Shown here piece by piece: positions 1 through 6,502 of a stretch of DNA of 7,365 nt. The position numbers and the translations under genes are program-made. Within the stretch, counting starts at the first letter, position 1. Every line of letters begins with the position of its first letter. Origin of the DNA: Conexibacteraceae bacterium (GTDB lineage: Bacteria; Actinomycetota; Thermoleophilia; Solirubrobacterales; Solirubrobacteraceae); assembly GCA_009785395.1 (NCBI GenBank), contig WQWK01000094.1:1-7365 (forward strand), read 5' to 3'. The notes beneath the pieces were generated by a model. The model saw only the letters and a list, made by a program, of their open reading frames with translations. It did not search any database and was not told the DNA's origin.

Positions 1-633
<633 letters not shown>

Positions 634-640
634 AGGGGTG

Positions 641-646
641 ATGGTA
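641..646 (-). promoter_or_regulatory. Putative -10 box (TACCAT) of the ABC-F gene
   Basis: On the minus strand TACCAT is followed by CACCCCT and then the ATG at 633, a 7-nt gap. It matches the TAnnnT form of bacterial -10 elements, and transcription would begin at or next to the A of ATG. No purine-rich ribosome binding site is present. The -35 position falls at the left border of the palindromic element, and no good TTGACA match is seen. This is a prediction by eye. Confidence 0.5.
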
Positions 647-663
647 AGAGTCGGCGGCGGGTT

Positions 664-822
664 AGGGCTCACGACGGAATTAGTGGCAGGATTTGGCGAG
701 TGGCTGGGCGTGCCTGGGAAGACCGTTTCGCAAGGCAGGTACCGAGGTACCTGCCGCGAGACGGGCGCACCCAGGCGCGTCCAGACGCCGTCAAAGACGT
801 CAATAATTCCGTCGTGAGCCCT
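664..822. repeat. 159-bp palindromic (MITE-like) element filling the divergent spacer
   Basis: Seen: the outer 19 bp at 664-682 (AGGGCTCACGACGGAATTA) are perfectly repeated in inverted orientation at 804-822. Further inward, collinear pairs continue: 709-718 with 770-779 (9 of 10), 722-731 with 756-765 (8 of 10), and 734-743 with 746-755 (10 of 10, leaving 2 nt at the centre). Only the stretch 683-708 against 780-803 matches poorly. The whole segment is therefore one long imperfect dyad that could form a hairpin or cruciform. There is no credible coding frame. If the element is taken as 665-821, it is flanked by TTA on both sides (662-664 and 822-824), a possible but weak 3-bp target duplication. 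Inference: a MITE, a REP-like palindrome, or a native bidirectional control site. Its right end touches the -10 box of the hydrolase gene and would supply that promoter's -35 region. No transposase is in the window. Confidence 0.8.
734..755. repeat. Perfect central dyad of the palindromic element
   Basis: The sequence GGCAGGTACC, then GA, then GGTACCTGCC, gives two 10-nt arms around a 2-nt centre. As RNA or cruciform DNA it would need a 4-nt loop and a 9-bp stem. As duplex it would suit a homodimeric DNA-binding protein. It lies roughly midway between the two divergent start codons (633 and 835). It may be simply the centre of the larger element or an operator in its own right. Confidence 0.75.
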
Positions 823-828
823 TAGGAT
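823..828 (+). promoter_or_regulatory. Putative -10 box (TAGGAT) of the hydrolase gene
   Basis: TAGGAT is followed by CCCCGC and the ATG at 835, a 6-nt gap that fits a leaderless start. It directly follows the right end of the palindromic element. The contained AGGA at 824-827 lies 7 nt before the ATG and could instead act as a short Shine-Dalgarno sequence, so promoter and ribosome-site readings compete here. The -35 region would fall around 799-806 inside the element, with no strong consensus. Confidence 0.45.
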
Positions 829-834
829 CCCCGC

Positions 835-1740
835 ATGGCCGCATCCCACTATCCGCCGGTTCCGCCGCACGACTTCCCGCCCGCGCGCACGATCGTCGTT
901 CCCGATCGCGGCGAGTTCTTTCTGCGCGACTCCGGTCCCGCCGACGCCGCCGGGGAGCGGCCGGTCGTGTTCATGCTGCACGGCTGGGTCGCCAGCGCCG
1001 ACCTGAACTTCGGGAACCTGTACGAGGACGTGATCGCCGCCGGTTACCGCGTGGTCGCGATCGACCACCGCGGCCACGGCCGCGGCCTGCGAGCGCTCGT
1101 TCCCTTCCGCCTGATCGACTGCGCCGCCGACGCGGCGGCGGTGATTCGCGAGCTGGGGATCGGGCCGGCGATCATCTACGGCTACTCGATGGGCGGCGCG
1201 ATCGCACAGCTGATCGCCCGCGACCACTCCGACGTCGTATCCGGGCTGGTGCTGAGCGGCACCGCGCAGCACTGGAAGGAGGAGGAGCTCAGCCGCACCT
1301 GGAAGGCGATGCCGTTCGTCGGCATCGGTCTCTCGGTGGCGCCCGGGCGCGCCTGGAGCATGGCGCTGAAGCGGGTCGGCTTCAAGCCGGGCCCGCGGAT
1401 GGCCTGGGTGCATTCAGAGATGACCCGCCACCGCGCCCGTGACGTGGCCGAGGCCGGGCGCGAGCTCGGCCGCTTCGACTCACGGCCCTGGCTGCACCCG
1501 TACAGGTTCCCCACCTCCGTCGTGCTCACCAGCAACGACGATGCCGTGCCGCCCGCCAAGCAGCGGGAGCTGGCGGCCGCCCTGAAGGCGCAGGTGTTCG
1601 AGGCGCCGGTCCGGCACATGGAGGTGGCGACGACCGCGAGCGATGCCGCAGCGGGGCGCTACAACCCGGTGCTGATCGAGGCGCTCGCATACGTGCGCGC
1701 GGCCGATGCATCCGGTAGCCTTGCGGCCAGTGAGTCCTAA
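835..1740 (+). CDS. Alpha/beta hydrolase, 301 residues
   Basis: Seen: a complete frame with the ordered signs of the alpha/beta hydrolase fold. These are the oxyanion-side HGW at residues 49-51 after strand VVFML, DHRGHG at 77-82, the nucleophile elbow GYSMG at 116-120 (Ser118), a cap region at about 141-220 rich in Trp, Arg and Met, the acid in NDDAVPP (Asp235 or Asp236), and the catalytic His261 in RHME. No signal peptide is seen, so a cytoplasmic serine hydrolase (esterase, lipase or related) is expected. The substrate cannot be read from sequence. The next gene starts inside its last codons (11-nt overlap), and a fatty acyl-CoA reductase-like gene follows. A lipid ester or thioester substrate is therefore reasonable inference, no more. 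The ATG start is preceded at once by a TAGGAT box, and the spacer upstream is the palindromic element. The C-terminal tail after about residue 288 is Ala/Ser-rich, and its DNA holds the putative promoter of the next gene. Confidence 0.95.
   Translation: MAASHYPPVPPHDFPPARTIVVPDRGEFFLRDSGPADAAGERPVVFMLHGWVASADLNFGNLYEDVIAAGYRVVAIDHRGHGRGLRALVPFRLIDCAADAAAVIRELGIGPAIIYGYSMGGAIAQLIARDHSDVVSGLVLSGTAQHWKEEELSRTWKAMPFVGIGLSVAPGRAWSMALKRVGFKPGPRMAWVHSEMTRHRARDVAEAGRELGRFDSRPWLHPYRFPTSVVLTSNDDAVPPAKQRELAAALKAQVFEAPVRHMEVATTASDAAAGRYNPVLIEALAYVRAADASGSLAASES
1716..1721 (+). promoter_or_regulatory. Putative -10 box (TAGCCT) within the hydrolase 3' end
   Basis: TAGCCT is followed by TGCGGCCA and the GTG at 1730, an 8-nt gap. 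No Shine-Dalgarno is visible. It supports an internal leaderless start for the 92-residue protein. It also argues for GTG 1730 over the upstream in-frame ATG at 1706, which lies 5' of this box and would add eight residues before the basic N-region. Confidence 0.4.
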
Positions 1741-2008
1741 GCGCAAGGTCCTCTTCGCGGTTTCGGTCATCGTGGCCATGCTGGCGCTGGCACCGGCGGC
1801 GTGTGCGACCACGCACGGCGGCCAGGGCCTCTGGGGTCCGACCGATGACAAGCAGATCACGAACGTGATGTTCCTCCTCATCGGCCTGTTCCCGGTGCTG
1901 ATCATCGTCTTCTCGCTGATCCAGGGCTGGCTGGAACACCGCAAGCACGCGCGTGTTGACGCCGCCAAGCGCCGCGCGTCCTCAGCCGAGTGGAAGGGCG
2001 GCTGGTAG
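1730..2008 (+). CDS. Small exported/membrane protein of unknown function, 92 residues
   Basis: Seen from the GTG at 1730: a basic N-terminus (SPKRK), a hydrophobic stretch at residues 7-23, and small residues ending in ACA near 24-26 that look like a signal peptidase I site. A short polar Gly-rich segment with GLWGPTDDK follows at 33-41. Next is a strong membrane span at about 46-66, then a basic C-tail with many Lys/Arg that ends in WKGGW. A cysteine at residue 25 follows PAA rather than a good lipobox, so a lipoprotein is possible but less likely. The predicted topology is an exported N-side and a cytoplasmic basic tail. I recognise no enzyme motif. The GLWGPTDDK segment plus one helix gives the impression of a conserved actinobacterial small protein, but I cannot verify that. 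It overlaps the hydrolase by 11 nt and ends 26 nt before the reductase-like gene, so it may belong to the same lipid cluster. An upstream ATG at 1706 would give 100 residues and a poorer signal peptide. Confidence 0.8.
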   Translation: MSPKRKVLFAVSVIVAMLALAPAACATTHGGQGLWGPTDDKQITNVMFLLIGLFPVLIIVFSLIQGWLEHRKHARVDAAKRRASSAEWKGGW

Positions 2009-2019
2009 CCGCCAGGCGT

Positions 2020-2025
2020 TAGGGT
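2020..2025 (+). promoter_or_regulatory. Putative -10 box (TAGGGT) of the reductase-like gene
   Basis: TAGGGT is followed by AGGCCCGCC and the ATG at 2035, a 9-nt gap. It sits in the 26-nt spacer after the small membrane protein. AGGGTAGG at 2021-2028 could also serve as a weak Shine-Dalgarno with about 6 nt to the ATG, so its role is ambiguous. Read-through from upstream genes is also likely. Confidence 0.4.
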
Positions 2026-2034
2026 AGGCCCGCC

Positions 2035-4053
2035 ATGGCCTACTTCGTAACCGGCTCCACCGGGTTCATCGGGAGCAGCCTGCTCCCGCTGTTGATCGAG
2101 CGCGCCGCCGGCGGAAGCGACGCGGATGCCGACATCTACATGCTCGTGCGCGAGAACTCGCTTCCGCGCCTCGAGCGCCGCATCGACTCCTGGACGGCGG
2201 GTTCGCCGGCGGCGCGCGCGCACGCGAAGCCGGTCACCGGCGATCTGCGCGAGCCGCGCCTCGGGCTCGACGAGTCCACGCTCGCGATGCTGCGCGAGCA
2301 GGACATCACCGGGTTCTTCCACCTCGCAGCCGTCTATGACATGACCGCCGGCGACGAGGTCAACGAGCTGGCGAACGTCGAGGGCACGGTGCACGCGCTC
2401 GACGTGGCCAATGCGATCGGCGCCCGGGTTTTCCACCACGTCTCCTCGATCGCGGTTGCGGGCACCTACCGCGGCGTCTTCACCGAGGACATGTTCGACG
2501 TCGGCCAGCCGCTGCCGCACCCGTATCACCGCACGAAGTTCGAGTCTGAGCGACTGGTGCGCGAGGAGGCGACGATGCCGTGGCGCGTGTACCGGCCGGC
2601 AATCGTCGTCGGTGATTCCAGGACCGGCCGGATCGACAAGATCGACGGCCCGTACTACTTCTTCCCGCTGCTCAAACAGGCGCATCGGTGGATTCCTGAT
2701 TGGTTGCCGCTGCTTGGCCCGGAGCTCGGCTACACGAACATCGTCCCGGTCGACTACGTCACGGCCGCACTCGACCACCTCGCCCACCAGCCGGGGCTCG
2801 ACGGACGCGCGTTCCACCTGACGGACCCGAACCCGTCGCGAGTGGTCGATGTGCTGAACGCCTTCGCGAAGGTCGCCGGGGCACCCCAGTTCGCGCTCGC
2901 AGTCGACCCGGGGCCGCTCGCCGCGATCCCGCGGACAGCCGCCGCCGCTGTGATGTCGCTGCCCGGCGCGCACGCGGCGCGCCGGGCACTGCTGGCCCAG
3001 GTCGGCATTCCCGACGAGATCGTCGAGTACATCGGCCTGACGCCCGAGTTCGAGACGGGCGCGACGCGGCAGGCGCTGGCGGGATCCGGCATCGAGGTGC
3101 CGCCGCTGTCGGCGTATGCGGCGAAGCTGTGGGACTACTGGCTGCGCCACCTCGACCCGGAACTCGCCCGCCACGCGAACGTCGCCAGCGCGGTCGCAGG
3201 CAAGACGGTCCTGATCACGGGTGCCTCGAGCGGGATCGGCCGCGCTTCGGCGCTGCTTCTGGCGCGGGCGGGCGCGACCGTGCTGCTGGTCGCCCGCGGC
3301 CTCGAGCAACTCGAGGAGACACGCGCCGAGATCGCTGAGGAGGGCGGCACCGCATATATCTACCCCGCGGACCTATCCGACCCCGAATCGGTTGACGCGC
3401 TGATCGAAAAGGTCCAGACCGAGCACCCCGAGATCGACGTGCTCGTCAACAACGCCGGACGCTCGATCCGGCGCTCGGTGGCGCTGTCGTATGACCGCTT
3501 TCACGACTTCGAGCGGACCATGCAGCTCAACTATCTCGGCACGATCAGGCTGATCATGGGCCTGCTGCCGGGGATGCGGGAGCGACGCTCGGGCCACATC
3601 ATCAACATCTCGTCGATCGGCGTTCAGACCAATCCGCCGCGCTTCTCCGCCTACGTGGCGTCCAAGTCGGCGCTCGACGCCTGGACGCGGGTCGTCAGCT
3701 CCGAGAGCATCGGTGACAACGTGCATTTCACGACCATCCACATGCCGCTGGTGAAGACGCCGATGATCGCCCCCACCAAGCTGTATGACCGCTTTCCCAC
3801 GATCTCGCCCGAGCAGGCCGCGGACCTGATCGCGGAGGCGATCCGCACGCGGCCGAAGACGATGGGCACCACGCTCGGCACGGTCGGCGAGGTCAGTTAC
3901 GCGCTGTTCCCGAAGCTGGTCGACCAGGTGCTGTCGACCGCTTACAAGGTCTTCCCCGACTCGGCCGCGGCGCGTGGCCAGCAGGAGCTGCCCGAACATA
4001 CCTCGCCACGGCAGGCGGCGTTTGCGCGGCTGATGCGCGGCGTTCACTGGTAG
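2035..4053 (+). CDS. Two-domain SDR protein, fatty acyl-CoA/aldehyde reductase-like (AcrA1/Maqu_2507 type), 672 residues
   Basis: Seen: two complete Rossmann oxidoreductases fused in one frame. The N-terminal extended SDR (about 1-375) has TGSTGFIG at 6-13, HVSSIA at 135-140 and the active-site pair Tyr164/Lys168 in YHRTK. It resembles NAD_binding_4/male-sterility reductases. The C-terminal classical SDR (about 388-645) has TGASSGIG at 395-402, DLSD at 446-449, NNAG at 472-475, Asn499, Ser526/Ser527, and Tyr540/Lys544 in YVASK. Both active sites look intact. Family knowledge: bacterial fatty acyl-CoA reductases of this architecture and size (about 650-670 residues) convert acyl-CoA or acyl-ACP through aldehyde to fatty alcohol with NADPH, one half doing each step. 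The exact substrate is inference. There is no signal peptide, so it is expected in the cytosol, perhaps membrane-associated. The upstream hydrolase and small membrane protein are probably co-transcribed. The ATG is chosen because the glycine-rich loop begins six residues in. The 3' end overlaps the convergent ppx-like gene by 10 nt. Confidence 0.92.
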   Translation: MAYFVTGSTGFIGSSLLPLLIERAAGGSDADADIYMLVRENSLPRLERRIDSWTAGSPAARAHAKPVTGDLREPRLGLDESTLAMLREQDITGFFHLAAVYDMTAGDEVNELANVEGTVHALDVANAIGARVFHHVSSIAVAGTYRGVFTEDMFDVGQPLPHPYHRTKFESERLVREEATMPWRVYRPAIVVGDSRTGRIDKIDGPYYFFPLLKQAHRWIPDWLPLLGPELGYTNIVPVDYVTAALDHLAHQPGLDGRAFHLTDPNPSRVVDVLNAFAKVAGAPQFALAVDPGPLAAIPRTAAAAVMSLPGAHAARRALLAQVGIPDEIVEYIGLTPEFETGATRQALAGSGIEVPPLSAYAAKLWDYWLRHLDPELARHANVASAVAGKTVLITGASSGIGRASALLLARAGATVLLVARGLEQLEETRAEIAEEGGTAYIYPADLSDPESVDALIEKVQTEHPEIDVLVNNAGRSIRRSVALSYDRFHDFERTMQLNYLGTIRLIMGLLPGMRERRSGHIINISSIGVQTNPPRFSAYVASKSALDAWTRVVSSESIGDNVHFTTIHMPLVKTPMIAPTKLYDRFPTISPEQAADLIAEAIRTRPKTMGTTLGTVGEVSYALFPKLVDQVLSTAYKVFPDSAAARGQQELPEHTSPRQAAFARLMRGVHW

Positions 4054-4910
4054 TCGAGCAGCAGCCCCTCGCGGAGGCCGCCGCGGCCGATCTCGAGCGG
4101 CGCCTGGAACAGTTCGGAGATCGCCTCCAGCAGCACCAGGCCGCCGGGCAGCAGCTCGGCCCGCTGAACGTCGATGCCGAACCGCGCGGCGAGCTCGGGC
4201 GGGCTGAAGCGCTGGACCGTCCCGAGCAGACCCCTGAACGCATCGGCGTCGAGCACCGAGCCGGCCAGCAGGCGCATGGTGGTCGCGCTGCCGCCGACGG
4301 CGATCACGCGCTCGACCTTCGGGGGCCGGGCCGGCGCGAAAGCAGCCCGCACGTGCTCACGGGCACGCTCGATCTCGATCGCCGGCGGTGGGCCGGAAGA
4401 CTGCCAGTGCGCGGTGATGTCGCCCGAGCCGAGCGGCAACGACACCCACCAGCGCAGGCGATCCGGCGGCTGGCCGACGGCAAGCTCCGAGGACCCGCCG
4501 CCGGCGTCGACGACACCGACGACGTCGCTCCCCCCGCCGGCACCCCAGGCCGCCCCGATGAACGCAAGCCGGGACTCATCGGCGCCACTCAGCACCTCGA
4601 CCTCCAGCCCGTCGCAGGTCGAGGCGATCAGCTCCACGAGCGCGGCGCCGTTGGTCGCTCGCCTGACCCCGGCCGTGGCGACGCAGCGGACCTGCTCGGC
4701 GCCGGCCTCGCGGGCGACCGCGAGGTGCCGCGCAACCACGGCGGCAACCTCGGCCAGCTTCATCGCGGGGATCGCGCCGGCGGCGTCGAGCGAGCGGCCG
4801 ATCTGTGTGAAGGCGCGCTCCTGCCTGCACTCGGTGAGCCTGCCGTCGACGAGATCCGCGACCAGCAGCCTTGTGGTGTTCGAGCCGATGTCGATGCAGG
4901 CGCGGAGCAA
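4044..4910 (-). CDS. ppx: Ppx/GppA family exopolyphosphatase, short form, 288 residues
   Basis: Seen: the ASKHA (actin-like) phosphatase pattern in order. It comprises DIGSNTTRLLVAD at residues 7-19, ATAGVRRATN at 78-87, SGADESRL at 108-115, VVDAGGGSSEL at 133-143, LPLGSGDIT at 158-166, VGGSATTM at 205-212, LLPGGL at 253-258 and GLREGLLLD at 278-286. The glutamate matching the catalytic Glu121 of E. coli Ppx is kept (Glu112), while the preceding Glu of the usual EEAR is Asp. Family role: removal of terminal phosphate from polyphosphate, or hydrolysis of pppGpp. At 288 residues it has only the two core domains and lacks the C-terminal HD-like part of the E. coli enzymes, as in other short actinobacterial Ppx proteins. 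Start: the TTG at 4910 puts DIGSN six residues in. No better ATG or GTG lies nearby, and a TAGCGT box lies 9 nt upstream. It ends inside the last codons of the convergent reductase-like gene. Two tandem palindromes separate it from the exporter upstream. Which of polyphosphate or pppGpp is preferred cannot be told. Confidence 0.92.
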   Translation of the reverse strand: MLRACIDIGSNTTRLLVADLVDGRLTECRQERAFTQIGRSLDAAGAIPAMKLAEVAAVVARHLAVAREAGAEQVRCVATAGVRRATNGAALVELIASTCDGLEVEVLSGADESRLAFIGAAWGAGGGSDVVGVVDAGGGSSELAVGQPPDRLRWWVSLPLGSGDITAHWQSSGPPPAIEIERAREHVRAAFAPARPPKVERVIAVGGSATTMRLLAGSVLDADAFRGLLGTVQRFSPPELAARFGIDVQRAELLPGGLVLLEAISELFQAPLEIGRGGLREGLLLDYQ

Positions 4911-4919
4911 CGCGCCGTT

Positions 4920-4925
4920 ACGCTA
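4920..4925 (-). promoter_or_regulatory. Putative -10 box (TAGCGT) of the ppx-like gene
   Basis: On the minus strand TAGCGT is followed by AACGGCGCG and the TTG at 4910, a 9-nt gap, with no Shine-Dalgarno sequence. A 17-bp spacer would put the -35 region at about 4943-4948, inside the perfect palindrome at 4939-4969. A protein bound there would compete with RNA polymerase. Confidence 0.45.
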
Positions 4926-4938
4926 CCGGCCCGCGCGA

Positions 4939-4969
4939 CGGCGAGGTGGAAACGCCTTCCACCTCGCCG
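4939..4969. repeat. Perfect 13-bp inverted repeat between exporter and ppx
   Basis: CGGCGAGGTGGAA at 4939-4951 is exactly complementary in reverse to 4957-4969, with a 5-nt loop ACGCC. It would form a very stable hairpin in RNA from either strand. It could be a rho-independent-like terminator for the exporter transcript, but no T-run follows on the minus strand. It could also be an operator, since it overlaps the expected -35 of the ppx-like promoter. The inner 18 nt recur in the next repeat. Confidence 0.85.
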
Positions 4970-4989
4970 ATGTGGAGACGCTTTCCACC
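4946..4989. repeat. Two tandem copies of an 18-nt palindromic motif, 26-bp period
   Basis: GTGGAAACGCCTTCCACC at 4946-4963 and GTGGAGACGCTTTCCACC at 4972-4989 differ at only two of 18 positions. Each copy is itself a dyad (GTGGA ... TCCAC) around a shared ACGC core. On the minus strand the shared form is GTGGAARGCGTYTCCAC. The start-to-start distance is 26 bp, about two and a half helical turns. The spacer 4911-5008 has no other gene. Duplicated operators or a double hairpin terminator are both possible. I do not recognise a known regulator box. Confidence 0.8.
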
Positions 4990-5008
4990 GCTCAGGCGGC
5001 GCCGCCGC

Positions 5009-6502
5009 TCACGCCGCGACGCCCTCGCCCGCGAGCGACTCATCATCTGCGTGCGCACCGGCAGTCGCCCGGCCGACCGGGACCAGCAGTCCGGACAGCG
5101 CGGCGACGACGAGGAAGCCCGTGGCCATCCAGTAGGACTCCGTGAAACCGGCGACCGTCGGCAGCCCGTGCAGTGTGTGGGCGGCGATGAAGGTGGCGGA
5201 AAGCTGGCCGCCGAGCGCGCCTCCGAGCGTTCGCATGACCGTGTTCATCCCGCTCGCGACACCGGTCTGGTGGGGCTCGACGGCGCCCACGATCAGGTTG
5301 CCGAGCGCCGAGAACGCGAGTCCCATGCCGATCCCGAGCAGCGCGCAGCTGATCAGGATGTCGTACGGGTGGCTGTGTTCGACGGCCGACCAGAGGAACG
5401 CCGCCGCGGTGATCGCGGAGCCGATCACGAGCGCGAACCGTGAGCCGTAGCGGCGCGCGACCATGCCGGCGAAGCTCCCGAGCGCACCCATTCCGACGGC
5501 CGCCGGGAGCAGGTACAGACTCGAGACAACCACCGACGCGCCGAAGCCGAAGCCGGTGCTCTTGGGCAGCTGCGCGAACTGCGGGAAGACGATGAACGAC
5601 GAGTACATGCCGGCGCCGATCAGGAACGCCGCCAGATTCGTCGTCCAGACGCCGCGGATGCGCATCATCGTCATGTCGACCAGCGGGTGATCGCTGCGGA
5701 CCTCGATCGCAACCCACAGCGCTATCACGAGCAGGCCGCCGAGCATCAGCGCCAGGGACTTCACGCTGCCCCAGCCCCACACCGACGTCTGGGCGATGCC
5801 GATCAGAAGCATGCTCATGCCGACGGTCATGACGGCGGCGGCCAGCCAGTTCACGCGACCGGGTGCACGCACCGGTGACTCCGGGATCCAGCGCCAGGTG
5901 CAGGCGGCCGCGAAGATCGTGACGACAAGTGGGATCCAGAACAGCCAGTGCCAGCCGAGGTGCTCGGCGATGATCGCGCCGAGGATCAGGCCGAGACCGC
6001 CGCCGACGCCGAGGATCGACGACATCAGGCCGATGCTCCCGGCAACCCGCTCGGGCGGGAATTCGTCGCGCGCGATCGAGAAGGCCAGGGGGAAGATCCC
6101 GCCGGCTACACCCTGGATCACGCGCGCCACGATCAGCATCCCCAGCGAGCTCGAGACCGCCGCCATCAGCGTGCCGGCCGCGAGGATCACCAGCGTCCAC
6201 AGAAGCAGCTTCTCCTTGCCGTACATATCCCCCAGCCGCCCGATCACCGACGTGCCGACGGACGCCGAGAGCAGGAACGCGGTCAGCAGCCAGGTCGCGC
6301 CCGTCTCCGTGGTGTGCAGCGCATGCTGGAACGTCGGCAGCGCCGGGATCACCGCCGAGGACAGCACCGAGTACGCAAGCCCGGCACTGCAGAGAACCGC
6401 AAGGATCACATTCGGATGGACGTCGTGCGTGCGGTGCGGCGCATGCGCGTGGTGCGCACGGTGCGCTTGCTGTGCGCTATCCGGGGTACCGCTGTGGGCC
6501 AT
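5009..6502 (-). CDS. MFS drug/metabolite exporter, DHA2-like, 497 residues, His-rich N-terminus
   Basis: Seen: a highly hydrophobic protein with about 12-14 predicted membrane spans. The first is at about 31-55. The loop 2-3 motif A is GRLGDMYGKEK at 88-98, motif B is RVIQGVAGG at 127-135 in span 4, and a glycine-rich antiporter-like span 5 covers about 157-178 (GVGGGLGLILGA, lacking the usual proline). WHWLFWIPL at 184-192 is typical of DHA2 exporters. Family role: proton-coupled efflux of drugs or metabolites across the cytoplasmic membrane. The substrate is unknown. Odd: the cytoplasmic N-terminus has 8 His in the first 29 residues, and a Gly/Asp/Glu-rich tail follows the last span. Start: ATG 6502. 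A longer frame reaching 6736 only reads through the upstream gene out of frame and adds low-complexity sequence. The start lies inside the last codons of the upstream hydrolase (26-nt overlap). TACAGT sits 6 nt upstream, and GGAG is only 1 nt from the ATG, too close for a Shine-Dalgarno site. Co-transcription with the hydrolase is likely. Confidence 0.93.
   Translation of the reverse strand: MAHSGTPDSAQQAHRAHHAHAPHRTHDVHPNVILAVLCSAGLAYSVLSSAVIPALPTFQHALHTTETGATWLLTAFLLSASVGTSVIGRLGDMYGKEKLLLWTLVILAAGTLMAAVSSSLGMLIVARVIQGVAGGIFPLAFSIARDEFPPERVAGSIGLMSSILGVGGGLGLILGAIIAEHLGWHWLFWIPLVVTIFAAACTWRWIPESPVRAPGRVNWLAAAVMTVGMSMLLIGIAQTSVWGWGSVKSLALMLGGLLVIALWVAIEVRSDHPLVDMTMMRIRGVWTTNLAAFLIGAGMYSSFIVFPQFAQLPKSTGFGFGASVVVSSLYLLPAAVGMGALGSFAGMVARRYGSRFALVIGSAITAAAFLWSAVEHSHPYDILISCALLGIGMGLAFSALGNLIVGAVEPHQTGVASGMNTVMRTLGGALGGQLSATFIAAHTLHGLPTVAGFTESYWMATGFLVVAALSGLLVPVGRATAGAHADDESLAGEGVAA

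Noticed and set aside
1706..1729. ATG at 1706 as start of the small membrane protein
   Set aside because: It adds eight residues ahead of the basic N-region, increases overlap with the hydrolase, and lies upstream of the TAGCCT box. The GTG at 1730 gives a standard signal peptide.
1480..3309. 609-codon open frame on the minus strand
   Set aside because: It lies antisense to the well-supported hydrolase, small membrane protein and reductase genes. Its product is Arg/Asp/Gly/Val-rich with no fold or motif, as expected for the antisense of GC-rich codons.
4939..4969. Classical rho-independent terminator for the exporter
   Set aside because: The stem is strong, but no T-run follows on the minus strand and the motif is duplicated, so I list it as a repeat of open function rather than a terminator.
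4174..5145. 323-codon plus-strand frame across ppx and the spacer
   Set aside because: It opposes a clear Ppx/GppA protein, passes through the palindromic spacer, and its product is Ser/Arg/Pro-rich with no motif.
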